From: Actinosynnema pretiosum | GTDB taxonomy: Bacteria > Actinomycetota > Actinomycetes > Mycobacteriales > Pseudonocardiaceae | NCBI RefSeq assembly: GCF_024171695.1 | Contig: NZ_JAMTCF010000001.1 | Coordinates: 301,061-365,060 of the forward strand | Direction of reading: 5' to 3' | Length of the DNA: 64,000 bases | In this document: in pieces, positions 29,163 to 36,725 of the stretch | Layout of the letters: every line of letters starts with the position of its first letter | Position numbering within the stretch: position 1 is the stretch's first letter | The notes under the pieces: model-generated | Told to the model about the DNA's origin: nothing | The model's input: the letters and a program-made list of their open reading frames with translations, nothing else | Databases searched by the model: none | Position numbers and translations under genes: made by a program

Positions 29163-29224
29163 GGCGGCGGCGGGGTGGCGCGCCGCCTCCGACGCGCCGC
29201 TCTCCCCCCGCTCCGGTCAGGACT

Positions 29225-29269
29225 CGGCTCGGTCCACCCCGGCTCGGCCCACCTCGGCTCAGTCCACCT
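29225..29269. repeat. Three 15-bp tandem repeats after the thioesterase gene
   Basis: Units CGGCTCGGTCCACCC, CGGCTCGGCCCACCT and CGGCTCAGTCCACCT run head to tail. The last unit overlaps the stop codon of the converging PqqD-like gene. One of four 15-16 bp tandem arrays in the window located at gene ends. Confidence 0.75.
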
Positions 29270-29525
29270 TCGCCAGCCCCACCGAGCACAGGTGGGCCGC
29301 CCACCGGCGCAGGTCGGCCAGCGTCGCCGAGGGCTCGACGTCCCACCGCTCGGCGAGCCGGTCGGCCGCGCGCGCGACGTCGCCGCCGTGCCGCCACAGC
29401 TCGATCCACATCCCCGTCTCCTCGGCCGCGAACAGGAACGACGCCCCGGTCGCGGGCACGGCCAGCAGGAGCCTGCCCTCGGGGTCCACCTTCGTTACCA
29501 CCGGATTGGCCAGTCGCACGCGCAC
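29259..29525 (-). CDS. PqqD-like (RiPP recognition element-type) small protein
   Basis: 88 residues, GTG start at 29525 with GGGGAG 4 nt upstream. Pattern: a short beta-rich N-terminus (VRLANPVVTKVDPEGRLLL), GASFLFAAEETGMWIELWRHG, then a helical half with AERWDVEPSATLADLRRWAAHL, matching PqqD/RRE winged-helix proteins that bind leader peptides or carrier partners. It follows the ABC ATPase gene on the same strand by 29 bp. No precursor peptide, cyclase or radical SAM enzyme is near, so a RiPP role is not supported by context. It could be a remnant or a partner of the ATPase. Confidence 0.7.
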   Translation of the reverse strand: MRVRLANPVVTKVDPEGRLLLAVPATGASFLFAAEETGMWIELWRHGGDVARAADRLAERWDVEPSATLADLRRWAAHLCSVGLAKVD

Positions 29526-29554
29526 TCGTCTCCCCGATCAGTGACGCCGGAGCG

Positions 29555-30286
29555 TCAGCGGAAGGCCCAGGGAGCCGGACTCAGGCTCCCGGACCGCAGT
29601 GCGAGGTGGGTGTCGCACCAGTCCTGCACGGCCACCCGGTCGCGCGCGGTGCACAGCACCCCGCCACCGGCGGCGGCGAACTCGCGCAGGACCGCGCGGA
29701 CCACCTCGGACTCCCAGCCGTCGACCCCGTCGAAGGGGTCGTCCAGCACCAGCAGCGCCCGCCCGCCGAGCATGGCGGCGGCGAGCCGCAGCAGCAGCTG
29801 CTGCCCGGTCGAGCACGCGGCGGCCTGCACGTGGGCGACGTCCCCGAGCTCGCAGGCGGCCAGCAGCACGCCCGCCTCCCGCTCGGCCTCGCCCCGCGCG
29901 GCCCCGGAGCGCAGCGCGCAGCAGACCAGCACGTCGAAGCAGGAGAGCCGGTCCGCGACGGGCACCCGGTCGGGCACCAGCCCGACGCCGGAGCGCGCGA
30001 GGCCGCAGTCCTCCCAGGGGTCGCGCCCGAACAGGCGGACCTCCCCCTCGTCCGGGGGCAGCAGCGCGGCGGCGACGGACGCGAGCACGGTCTTCCCCGC
30101 TCCCCGCGCGCCGACGACGCCGACCAGCTCGCCGGGGCGCACCCGCAGCCCGGCGCCGCGCAGCGCGACCTCGTCCCCGAACTGCTTGGAGACCTGGGAC
30201 AGGCGGACCAGCGCGCCCGTCTTCAGCGCGGCGCGGACCACACCGGTGGCGACCGGGAGCCGGGCGCCCGAGACAGTCGAAACCAT
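29555..30286 (-). CDS. ABC-transporter ATPase-like protein with degenerate catalytic motifs
   Basis: 243 residues. Walker A is intact (GARGAGKT near residue 60). The signature is STGQQ instead of LSGGQ, the Walker B end is LDDPFDG with Asp in place of the catalytic Glu, and the switch position reads LCTARDR without the His. Hydrolysis may be weak or lost. No permease gene is adjacent. ATG 30286 has GGAGG 4 nt upstream. It precedes the PqqD-like gene in the same orientation. It could be a transporter subunit whose membrane partner lies elsewhere or a regulatory NTP-binding relic. The stretch 30287-30623 upstream shows no gene. Confidence 0.75.
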   Translation of the reverse strand: MVSTVSGARLPVATGVVRAALKTGALVRLSQVSKQFGDEVALRGAGLRVRPGELVGVVGARGAGKTVLASVAAALLPPDEGEVRLFGRDPWEDCGLARSGVGLVPDRVPVADRLSCFDVLVCCALRSGAARGEAEREAGVLLAACELGDVAHVQAAACSTGQQLLLRLAAAMLGGRALLVLDDPFDGVDGWESEVVRAVLREFAAAGGGVLCTARDRVAVQDWCDTHLALRSGSLSPAPWAFR

Positions 30287-30623
30287 GAACCCTCCCTGTG
30301 GACGCTTCCCACGCTAGAAGCGCTCGGGGACGGGCGACATGGCTCTACGACCACAGCGGGGGTGGGGATAAACCGACCTCCGTTCGGGAAGCCGGCTACT
30401 CTCGGCTCACGTCCACCCGGCACCTCTGTGGAAGGGCTAACTCCAACGAGTGAGAACGTGGGTGGCTTGGCCGAACGTCGGGTGCCCCACTCCACCGACA
30501 CCCCTCGCAACTTGCATTTTCAGGAGCAAACGGGACACGCGAGAGGGTTAGAACCAAAGATCACCGCATCGAAGGAAGTCCCTGTTCGGCAGCAGGATGC
30601 CTGCGACACCGAACCCGTCACGC

Positions 30624-30659
30624 GGTCGTGGTCGCCCCCAACCGAGGACGACCACGACC
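30624..30659 (-). terminator. Strong hairpin 7 bp after the immunity-like gene
   Basis: GGTCGTGGTCG (30624-30634) and CGACCACGACC (30649-30659) are perfect 11-bp complements around a 14-nt loop, immediately downstream of the stop codon at 30667. There is no T-tract. It probably ends the toxin/immunity transcript. Confidence 0.65.
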
Positions 30660-30666
30660 ACCGCCA

Positions 30667-31116
30667 TCAGGGCGCTTCCAGGATCCTGTTTCTGCGCCCC
30701 TCCAAACCGTCAGCCTCAATCATCACACGGAATCCCGATCTCGCCAGCATCTCACAGAGGGCTTCAACGATGATAATGCTTGAGTTCACCGCGTAACTGA
30801 GGAGTGGATGAGGTCCCGCGCCATAGTTTCCGCGCCGCGCGGAGGTGTACGAATCAGCTTGAAACAACGGAGGCTCCCAGTACAGAGAAACCCCAAACGG
30901 AAACATCTGGCTGATCCGAATCACAGCTCCACTCCGCAAGACGTCATGAAACTCGTCAGAAATACCTGCTACCGGAATACCTAGGCCTCGTAGAGTTTTA
31001 TCGATACGTTCAGCTAGCTTTCGCCATGAATCGACGGCTTCTTCGGGGGCCCGATAAGGCAAACCAAATCCGGTTTCATTGTTTTTCAAAAAATTAAAAG
31101 GATCGAAGGTTTTCAT
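30667..31116 (-). CDS. Putative immunity protein for the adjacent deaminase-tip toxin
   Basis: 149 residues, no signal peptide or membrane segment, so cytoplasmic, as expected of a protein that blocks an incoming toxin domain. The gene starts 28 bp after the toxin stop on the same strand and ends at a hairpin, the usual toxin-then-immunity order. Local sequence is strikingly AT-rich (31081-31140). The protein has no family I recognise, but residues around SQMFPFGVSLYWEPP, NYGAGPHPL and CEMLARSGFRVMIEADG align with the protein encoded at 35443-35871 (SPFGVTLDWKIP, GYGSEPNQV, LDVLGGAGFAVLVDHQD), so the two are paralogues. ATG 31116; weak ribosome site (GTGGG). Function is inferred from position and pairing. 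Confidence 0.7.
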   Translation of the reverse strand: MKTFDPFNFLKNNETGFGLPYRAPEEAVDSWRKLAERIDKTLRGLGIPVAGISDEFHDVLRSGAVIRISQMFPFGVSLYWEPPLFQADSYTSARRGNYGAGPHPLLSYAVNSSIIIVEALCEMLARSGFRVMIEADGLEGRRNRILEAP

Positions 31117-31144
31117 TTTTACCCACTATTTTTACTTGTTAACT

Positions 31145-34100
31145 TCAGAGCCCTTGCCGGTAGATCCTATCCTGAAAAAAGGTCAACAAATCTTTCGCCT
31201 CCTGCCAAGAGTCTGAAGATTTTTGACCCATATATTTCACAGAATAATAGACCGGAGTCCCCTGCGGCAGTCTGCTCCCAAAAGCTACTGCACACTTTTT
31301 GCAAAAAGATCTCTCAGTATAAACTTCGACCACTCGACTGGGGTCAATCCCAAGCCTATTGAGCTCCTGAAGAATTCTAATTTCCGAATGCTTTTCCTTT
31401 CCCGCGCTCAACATCCTGATGTAATCATCCTTGAAGAATGGATCAACCCATCCTTTAACTTTGACGACAGCAAGGTTGTTAAAAAGGCTAGAAAGTGTCG
31501 CCCCGGAGACTTTGATTCTATATTCGAAAGCTTTGTTTACAATCTCCTGACTGCCGTTTCCGTAACTTGCCAACGGAATTTCATGATAACATGGCGGTTC
31601 AGCAGCAAAACTAGAGAACTTCGCTGTGAAGCAGGATTTGAAAACATGCTTGACCGCATCGACGACGAGGCTGGTGACCCCACTGCGCGCGGCGACGCCA
31701 CCAAGAAACTCGAACTGCGTAAGCGCACTCAGCCTGGACGCCAGGAAGGCGTCCGTGGCAATACCGGTAATGAACTCAGCGCCGATCGCGACTTCCAACC
31801 CCGCACCCGCCGCCGTTGCGAGCATACCCGCCTCGGCACCAACCAAAGCACCCAACAGCGGGGCGACGCAGATCTCGGCGCAGTAGATGCCCAGGCCAAT
31901 CAGGACCGCGCCGGAGACCACGAAGCCAGCGGTGGTCCACCAGTCCTCGGACTCCTGCTGGTCCTTGGCATCGGCGATCGCCTTGTTGACGAGATAGGTC
32001 AACGCGGGATTGTAGGCACCCTCAAGACAGTGGTTGAAGGCTTCTTCGCTGTCCTGCTTGAGCTGGTTGCAAACCGCGACGTTGCGCGCCGACTCTCCCT
32101 GAGGGTCAGCGATCATCCGCATCGCCCGGCTCATGCAGTCATCGCGGTCCGCCCCTTCAGGAACGTTTTTGCAGGACTCTTTGAGTTCCGCAGCGGCTTT
32201 GGCCTTCTCCGCTTCGACCTCTTGCTCCGCCTTAGCGACCGCCTTGTCCCTGGCATCGAGCGCGACCTTGATCGCAGCTTCGGCGTCCAAACCAGCGTCC
32301 AGGGCGTCCCGATAAGCCTGCTGAGCCGCCCGCATGGCGCTGTTCGCGTGCGAAGCTGCAATATTCGCCGAACTCCTGGCAGAAACGGCTGACCGAGTCG
32401 CCTCCACTGCGGATCTCGACGCACGCTCCGCCGCGTCTTCTGCAGCTTGAGCGGAGCGCTCTGCCGCTTCAGCAGAGTTCTCGGCACTCTTAGCAGATTC
32501 GATAGCTTCGAATGCTGAATTAATCGCGTTGTCGGCGTGCTGCTGCGCCTGGGTGGCGTAACCTCTTGCTTCCTCAGCAGCGTTCCGCGCTGTGGCGGCG
32601 ACGGCTTGCGCGTTGGCGGCGTGCTCCGCAGCACGTGACGCAGCCGTTGCAGCCTGGGTGACCATGGTGGCGGTCGCCGCGTTGTGAGCCGCCGCTTCCC
32701 GGTCGTGCCGATTGGCGATGTGCTGACCGTTGTACCGGTACTGCCGCACCAACTCCGGACTGCCTTCCAGAGCAGCCGCCCCGAGCAGCTTCGCCTCCGG
32801 CCCGGTGTTCGGGTCAGCGATCAAGCGGTTGACCGCGATGCGATCGTCGTGCTCCCTGGCGGTGTTCTGGCCGGTGTCCAGAAATTTCAAGTAGCCTGAA
32901 ACGGATTCCCCGTCCAAAGCGAGCTGCGCGGCGGCGATGAGCGTGTCGTTCTTCTGCTCGCGCGCCGTGGCCATCACCTGATTGACACGGATGCGCAATT
33001 CGGTGGCGCGCTGGGGGTGTTCGGGGTCGCGCAGGAACTGCCGAACCGCTTCGTCGCCTTCCGCCAGAGCGTTCTGCCCTGCCTGCTTCAGGCTCTCGGA
33101 GCCCTCTGCGATCAACTGCCGGGTGGTCTCCCGGTCGTCCAGCACGGCCGCCTGGCCGATCCCGGACTTCACGTACTCCCGAATCTCGTTGCCATCGCCC
33201 GAGATCGCGGTGGCGGCAGCCGCCTTGCCCCAGGGGCCTGCGGTGTCGATCAGGCGAAGCGCGATCTTGCGACCACGCGACTCAACGACCTCGACGGGCG
33301 CACCAGGAGCCTCGGCCTCGGCCAGCCAGGTGTGGACGTCCTCATCGCGCTGGTCCTCTTGGGGCGCTTTCCAGTTCCGGATGAGCCCGATCCGGTCTTC
33401 CACGTGCAGGGACTCGCGTGCGGCTGCGGTCGCCTGATCAGCTTGAAGCGCGAGGCGGTCCTCGTCGATCTTGCGGGCCGCGGCGTAGATGCGTGCCGCC
33501 TGCGCGGCAGCGTCCAAGGCAATCTGCGCTGACTCAGTAGCCGCATTGGCGTGCTGGGTAGCGAGCTCTGCGGCCTGACCCGCCTGCCCCGCGTGAGCGG
33601 CGGCATCCTCGGCCGCGAGGGACGCAGCGATCGCATCCGCAACGGCGCGCAGCGCGAGTTCACGTGCACGAGCCGCTGCAGCAGCGGCCTCGGTGGCATA
33701 GGCACGGGCGGAGGAGGCTGCCCTGACTGCCAGGGCAGCCTGCTGCCTGGACCTGTTCGCGGCAGCTTCAGCCTCGCTCGCGTCCGCGCCAGCCTGCTTC
33801 GCCCATTTCACCGACTCGTCAGCGGACTTGGCAGACTCCGACGCGTTCTTGCCTGCTGACTCAGCTGCGGAGATGGCTGCGTCAGCCTGCTTCAGCGCTT
33901 TTTCCGCTTGGTCGATGGCCTCAATCGCCTGCTTGGCCTCCGTGGAAGCTTTCGCGGCCTCGGCTGCGGCACGGCGCGCGTCACCAGCGCGTTCACGGTC
34001 ACCCCGCGCCGCTGTCGCGTACTCCCACGCCTGGCTGGAGGCCTGTCCGGCCTTCACCGAGGCGGTAACCGCACGCGCCGCAGCATTGGCTGCAATCCGC

Positions 34101-35116
34101 GCGGCAGCGGTCGCCGCACTGGCGGCGCCGATCGCGGTGGTCGCCGCGCTCGCCGCGCGGTTGGCCGCTGTCGCAGCCTGGGCTGCGGCTTCAGCAGCCC
34201 CCGCCGCGTTGTCCTTCGCCGCTTCGGCGGCCTTGGCCGCCAACTCGGCCGCCTGCTTGGCGAGGTCGGCTTCCTGCCGGGCCCTCTCAGCACTGTCCTT
34301 CGCCGCCAGCGACTCCCGTTCAGCCTGGGCTCCCGCCTGCTTCGCGGTTTCGACCAGCTGCGAGATGGACGCGCTCTCCTGATCTCTGGCCTGCGCGACT
34401 TCCCACTCACGACTGATGAACAGCCTCAAGGCGTTGGGATCAGCTTCAGCGGCGTCCAGCGCTTTCTGCGCCGCTGCCTTGACCGCAGCGCCACCAGCAG
34501 CCGCGATCTGGTTAACCCGAATGCGCAGATCGATGTCAGCCGCTTGCACGGAAGCAGTCGCGAGGAAACTGCGCAGGGCGTCCGGATCGGTCTCGGCGGC
34601 ATCCAGCGCTCTCTGGGCCGCCCCCTTGACAGTGGGACCGCCTGCGGCGGCGATCTGGTTGACCCGGATGCGCAGGTCGACGTTGGTTGCGTCGTACCAG
34701 CCTGTCCGCAGGAAGCTCTGGAGCGCGCTCGGGTCGCTCTCGGCTGCGTCCAGCGCCTTCTGGGCCGCCCCCTTGACAGTGGGGCCACCGGCGGCAGCGA
34801 TCTGGTTGACCGCGATTCGGTCGTCGACCGAGGTCAGCCAGTCGAGTTTCTGGGTCAAAAACGCCTCGATGTCGGCGTCTGTCCCGAGCAGAGCCTTCTC
34901 GGCTTCGGCCTTGGTCTGAGCGCCGCTCTCCTGCCAGATCATGAGCACCTTGCCCCGTGTGCTCAGCGCGTGGGGCAAGTAAGGGGCAAGGGGCGTTTCG
35001 GCAGCGGCTGGAGCGGCCGCCGCCGACTGCGGGATCGCATTGGGGAGCAGAGCGGCTGTCAGAACCAGCGTCAGCGCTGCATGCGCCAGTCTACGACGTT
35101 TACTGAAGGGTTTCAT
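31145..35116 (-). CDS. Secreted polymorphic toxin: ALF repeats, Ala-rich coiled coils, C-terminal deaminase-type tip
   Basis: 1323 residues. A Sec signal (KPFSKRRRLAHAALTLVLTA, Ala-rich cleavage region near 35-45) is followed by four ~43-residue ALF-type repeats (RIRVNQIAAAGG ... ALDAAE.DP.AL..FL) to about 230, a long Ala-rich coiled coil, a second ALF block near 500-680, another coiled coil, a Cys-containing spacer, and a hydrophobic segment (VVSGAVLIGLGIYCAEICVA) near 1060. The last ~100 residues carry KHSE near 1241 and SFCKKC near 1273, the HxE/CxxC zinc ligands and catalytic Glu of the nucleic-acid deaminase superfamily. I infer export, delivery to neighbours and a deaminating tip; target base is unknown. 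ATG 35116 begins the signal peptide; AAAGAG lies upstream. GC falls in the tip-coding end, as expected of exchangeable toxin tips. Confidence 0.85.
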   Translation of the reverse strand: MKPFSKRRRLAHAALTLVLTAALLPNAIPQSAAAAPAAAETPLAPYLPHALSTRGKVLMIWQESGAQTKAEAEKALLGTDADIEAFLTQKLDWLTSVDDRIAVNQIAAAGGPTVKGAAQKALDAAESDPSALQSFLRTGWYDATNVDLRIRVNQIAAAGGPTVKGAAQRALDAAETDPDALRSFLATASVQAADIDLRIRVNQIAAAGGAAVKAAAQKALDAAEADPNALRLFISREWEVAQARDQESASISQLVETAKQAGAQAERESLAAKDSAERARQEADLAKQAAELAAKAAEAAKDNAAGAAEAAAQAATAANRAASAATTAIGAASAATAAARIAANAAARAVTASVKAGQASSQAWEYATAARGDRERAGDARRAAAEAAKASTEAKQAIEAIDQAEKALKQADAAISAAESAGKNASESAKSADESVKWAKQAGADASEAEAAANRSRQQAALAVRAASSARAYATEAAAAAARARELALRAVADAIAASLAAEDAAAHAGQAGQAAELATQHANAATESAQIALDAAAQAARIYAAARKIDEDRLALQADQATAAARESLHVEDRIGLIRNWKAPQEDQRDEDVHTWLAEAEAPGAPVEVVESRGRKIALRLIDTAGPWGKAAAATAISGDGNEIREYVKSGIGQAAVLDDRETTRQLIAEGSESLKQAGQNALAEGDEAVRQFLRDPEHPQRATELRIRVNQVMATAREQKNDTLIAAAQLALDGESVSGYLKFLDTGQNTAREHDDRIAVNRLIADPNTGPEAKLLGAAALEGSPELVRQYRYNGQHIANRHDREAAAHNAATATMVTQAATAASRAAEHAANAQAVAATARNAAEEARGYATQAQQHADNAINSAFEAIESAKSAENSAEAAERSAQAAEDAAERASRSAVEATRSAVSARSSANIAASHANSAMRAAQQAYRDALDAGLDAEAAIKVALDARDKAVAKAEQEVEAEKAKAAAELKESCKNVPEGADRDDCMSRAMRMIADPQGESARNVAVCNQLKQDSEEAFNHCLEGAYNPALTYLVNKAIADAKDQQESEDWWTTAGFVVSGAVLIGLGIYCAEICVAPLLGALVGAEAGMLATAAGAGLEVAIGAEFITGIATDAFLASRLSALTQFEFLGGVAARSGVTSLVVDAVKHVFKSCFTAKFSSFAAEPPCYHEIPLASYGNGSQEIVNKAFEYRIKVSGATLSSLFNNLAVVKVKGWVDPFFKDDYIRMLSAGKEKHSEIRILQELNRLGIDPSRVVEVYTERSFCKKCAVAFGSRLPQGTPVYYSVKYMGQKSSDSWQEAKDLLTFFQDRIYRQGL

Positions 35117-35296
35117 ACGCTCTTTCTTGTCAAAAAATTTAACAGGAAAACTTCCGGACAAGTAGATGACCGGTTTTGCCCAGAGATCTCCCGAAATTCA
35201 GAAAAGCATGACCCCGAGTTCACCTCCAGATGTGCAAAGTGAAGCCCAGGGTGCCGATTCAGAAAATTAACAGAAGAGGCCCACCCCGAAGAGAGC

Positions 35297-35344
35297 TTGA
35301 CAAAAACTGAACCCAATACTATGAGGCAACAGCGCCAGCAGTAA
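35297..35344. promoter_or_regulatory. Two overlapping opposite-facing promoter-like elements upstream of the toxin gene
   Basis: Plus strand: TTGACA (35297-35302), 17 bp, TATGAG (35320-35325), reading right, antisense to the second immunity-like gene. Minus strand: TTACTG (35339-35344 complement), 17 bp, TAGTAT (35316-35321 complement), reading left into the toxin about 200 bp away. The -10 boxes overlap, so RNA polymerase could occupy only one at a time. Motifs are read directly; activity is inference. The rest of 35117-35442 shows no gene. Confidence 0.4.
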
Positions 35345-35442
35345 CTAGCACCACAGGATGCCCCTTCACGCCACCAAAAAGGGCCACCGCCTCCACGAGG
35401 GAGTGATCAGAATCACAGCAAGATGGTTACAACCCTTTCCGG

Positions 35443-35871
35443 TCAGTGGAGCGGATCTTCGGGTTCACCCAGAACCCGGTGCAGGTAGCCGCCGTCGTCC
35501 TGATGATCGACCAGAACCGCGAAACCGGCACCACCGAGAACATCCAGCATCACGCGGACCAAAACCTGGTTTGGCTCACTTCCATACCCGGTCCAGCCGT
35601 TCCCAGGAGGCATAGGCCAAGCGCTACCGGAAGGGATTTTCCAATCGAGCGTCACCCCGAAAGGAGACACTGGGTGAACGACGACCAAACCCCCGGCAGG
35701 AGCTGCATTATCTCCCGGTTCGACAACCGCCACAGAGAAGCCCATCAACACAAGTTCGACACGAGCCGCCTCGGCAAGCGCCGACCAAGATGCGAGCGCT
35801 TCCTCCGAGGCTCTGCGGGCGGGGTCACCCGAGAGCCTGGCCTCCTCGAGCACAGCGAGTGGATCCGTCAT
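35443..35871 (-). CDS. Second immunity-like protein, paralogue of the 30667-31116 product
   Basis: 142 residues from ATG 35871, cytoplasmic by sequence. SPFGVTLDWKIP, GYGSEPNQVLVRV and GGAGFAVLVDHQDDGG match the immunity-like protein on the far side of the toxin gene. It is more GC-rich than that copy, in keeping with longer residence or different origin. It ends 326 bp before the toxin start, on the same strand. There is no clear ribosome site; a longer reading frame to 36042 exists but its extra N-terminus (Cys/His/Arg-rich) is not conserved in the paralogue. An orphan immunity gene against a toxin variant is the likeliest reading. Confidence 0.65.
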   Translation of the reverse strand: MTDPLAVLEEARLSGDPARRASEEALASWSALAEAARVELVLMGFSVAVVEPGDNAAPAGGLVVVHPVSPFGVTLDWKIPSGSAWPMPPGNGWTGYGSEPNQVLVRVMLDVLGGAGFAVLVDHQDDGGYLHRVLGEPEDPLH

Positions 35872-35881
35872 GAAGGCGGAT

Positions 35882-35893
35882 GCTAGCGCTAGC
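35882..35893. promoter_or_regulatory. 12-bp perfect palindrome at the start of the second immunity-like gene
   Basis: GCTAGCGCTAGC, flanked by GGCGG(AT) and CCGCC which extend the dyad imperfectly to about 24 bp. It ends 11 bp before the ATG at 35871, where a bound protein or hairpin could block translation or transcription. Function is inference. Confidence 0.35.
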
Positions 35894-35951
35894 CCGCCTG
35901 GGTGAAGACCTCGCCCTCTAGGGACGAAGGCCCTGCACGTACACAAGGGGT

Positions 35952-35972
35952 GATCACAGCGATACAGGCTGT
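35952..35972. promoter_or_regulatory. Inverted repeat TCACAGC-N7-GCTGTGA
   Basis: Perfect 7-bp arms around a 7-bp centre in the 274-bp gap between the second immunity-like gene (leftward) and the small secreted protein (rightward). A position between divergent genes suits an operator for one or both. No regulator is identified. Confidence 0.4.
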
Positions 35973-36145
35973 GACAGAGATCATGATTGACATACAGAAC
36001 GCCTTGACCTGCGGAAACAATCCACATACCCCCTAGCCTCACGGTGTCAAGGACTCGCAGAGAAGATCATCTGTTGTAGGTTCCCGCTACCCAGCCCCAA
36101 GAAGTGGCTGCAACATGATTCATTAAACGAACAACGGGGGAAACC

Positions 36146-36697
36146 GTGAAAGCGAGCGCGCTCGTACTTGCTGTCATAACAGCAGCAGCCCTGCTCGTAA
36201 CCGGGGGAAGCGTCAGCGCCCAAGAAGTTCCTCCCTCCGACACCGGAAGTCAGCCTTCGGTGGTCGAGGACTACTCCTATCCCGGTGCTGAAAAAATCTT
36301 CACGGACACCGCAGTACGCCTGATCGCAGGTGATGGCCACATGTTGTTCGTTGATTGCGACAAGCCTCGCTCCGGGGATATCGGACTTCTACGCATCCGC
36401 TCTTCCAGTTTGCCGAACGACGGCCACTCCGGATTGGGTGTCGGCATTGACCGCGACGGCAGGGTGTGCTTTGAAATCACCGGCCGCACCGGTTACGTGA
36501 CGATGACACTCCCGGCGGTCTACGAAATCCGCGGAAACGGGTACGCGCCTGGCGCAGGGCATTCGGTCACGGCTGAATTGACCACCGACTCAGGCGTCCG
36601 ATCAGTTGTGGATATCCAGAAGGACAAGGCTACCCAGGTCGGCACGGGCAGCAGTTCCGCAGAGACCACCCTGCTGAAACTGGTCGCCAAGCCCTGA
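36146..36697 (+). CDS. Small secreted protein of unknown function
   Basis: 183 residues. The GTG at 36146 follows GGGGGA 4 nt upstream. Residues 1-25 are a clear Sec signal (KASALVLAVITAAALLVTGG, cleavage near VSA-QE). The mature part has two Cys (VDCDKP, RVCFEI) that could form a disulphide and alternating hydrophobic segments suggesting a beta-sandwich. I recognise no family. It is followed after 28 bp by the pseudoprotease gene on the same strand, so the two are probably cotranscribed and exported together. Confidence 0.8.
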   Translation: MKASALVLAVITAAALLVTGGSVSAQEVPPSDTGSQPSVVEDYSYPGAEKIFTDTAVRLIAGDGHMLFVDCDKPRSGDIGLLRIRSSSLPNDGHSGLGVGIDRDGRVCFEITGRTGYVTMTLPAVYEIRGNGYAPGAGHSVTAELTTDSGVRSVVDIQKDKATQVGTGSSSAETTLLKLVAKP

Positions 36698-36725
36698 AGT
36701 GCGGAACCGAGGAACTGGTGAAGTG

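Noticed and set aside
29259-30286. Complete RiPP cluster
   Set aside because: No precursor peptide, maturase or peptidase was found around the PqqD-like gene on either strand.
30223-30510. Small minus-strand frame upstream of the ABC ATPase
   Set aside because: It overlaps the ATPase start and its ribosome site, with a low-complexity product and no ribosome site of its own.
35358-35615. Plus-strand small gene downstream of the TTGACA promoter
   Set aside because: It is largely antisense to the second immunity-like gene and has no ribosome site or domain; an antisense RNA is the more cautious reading.
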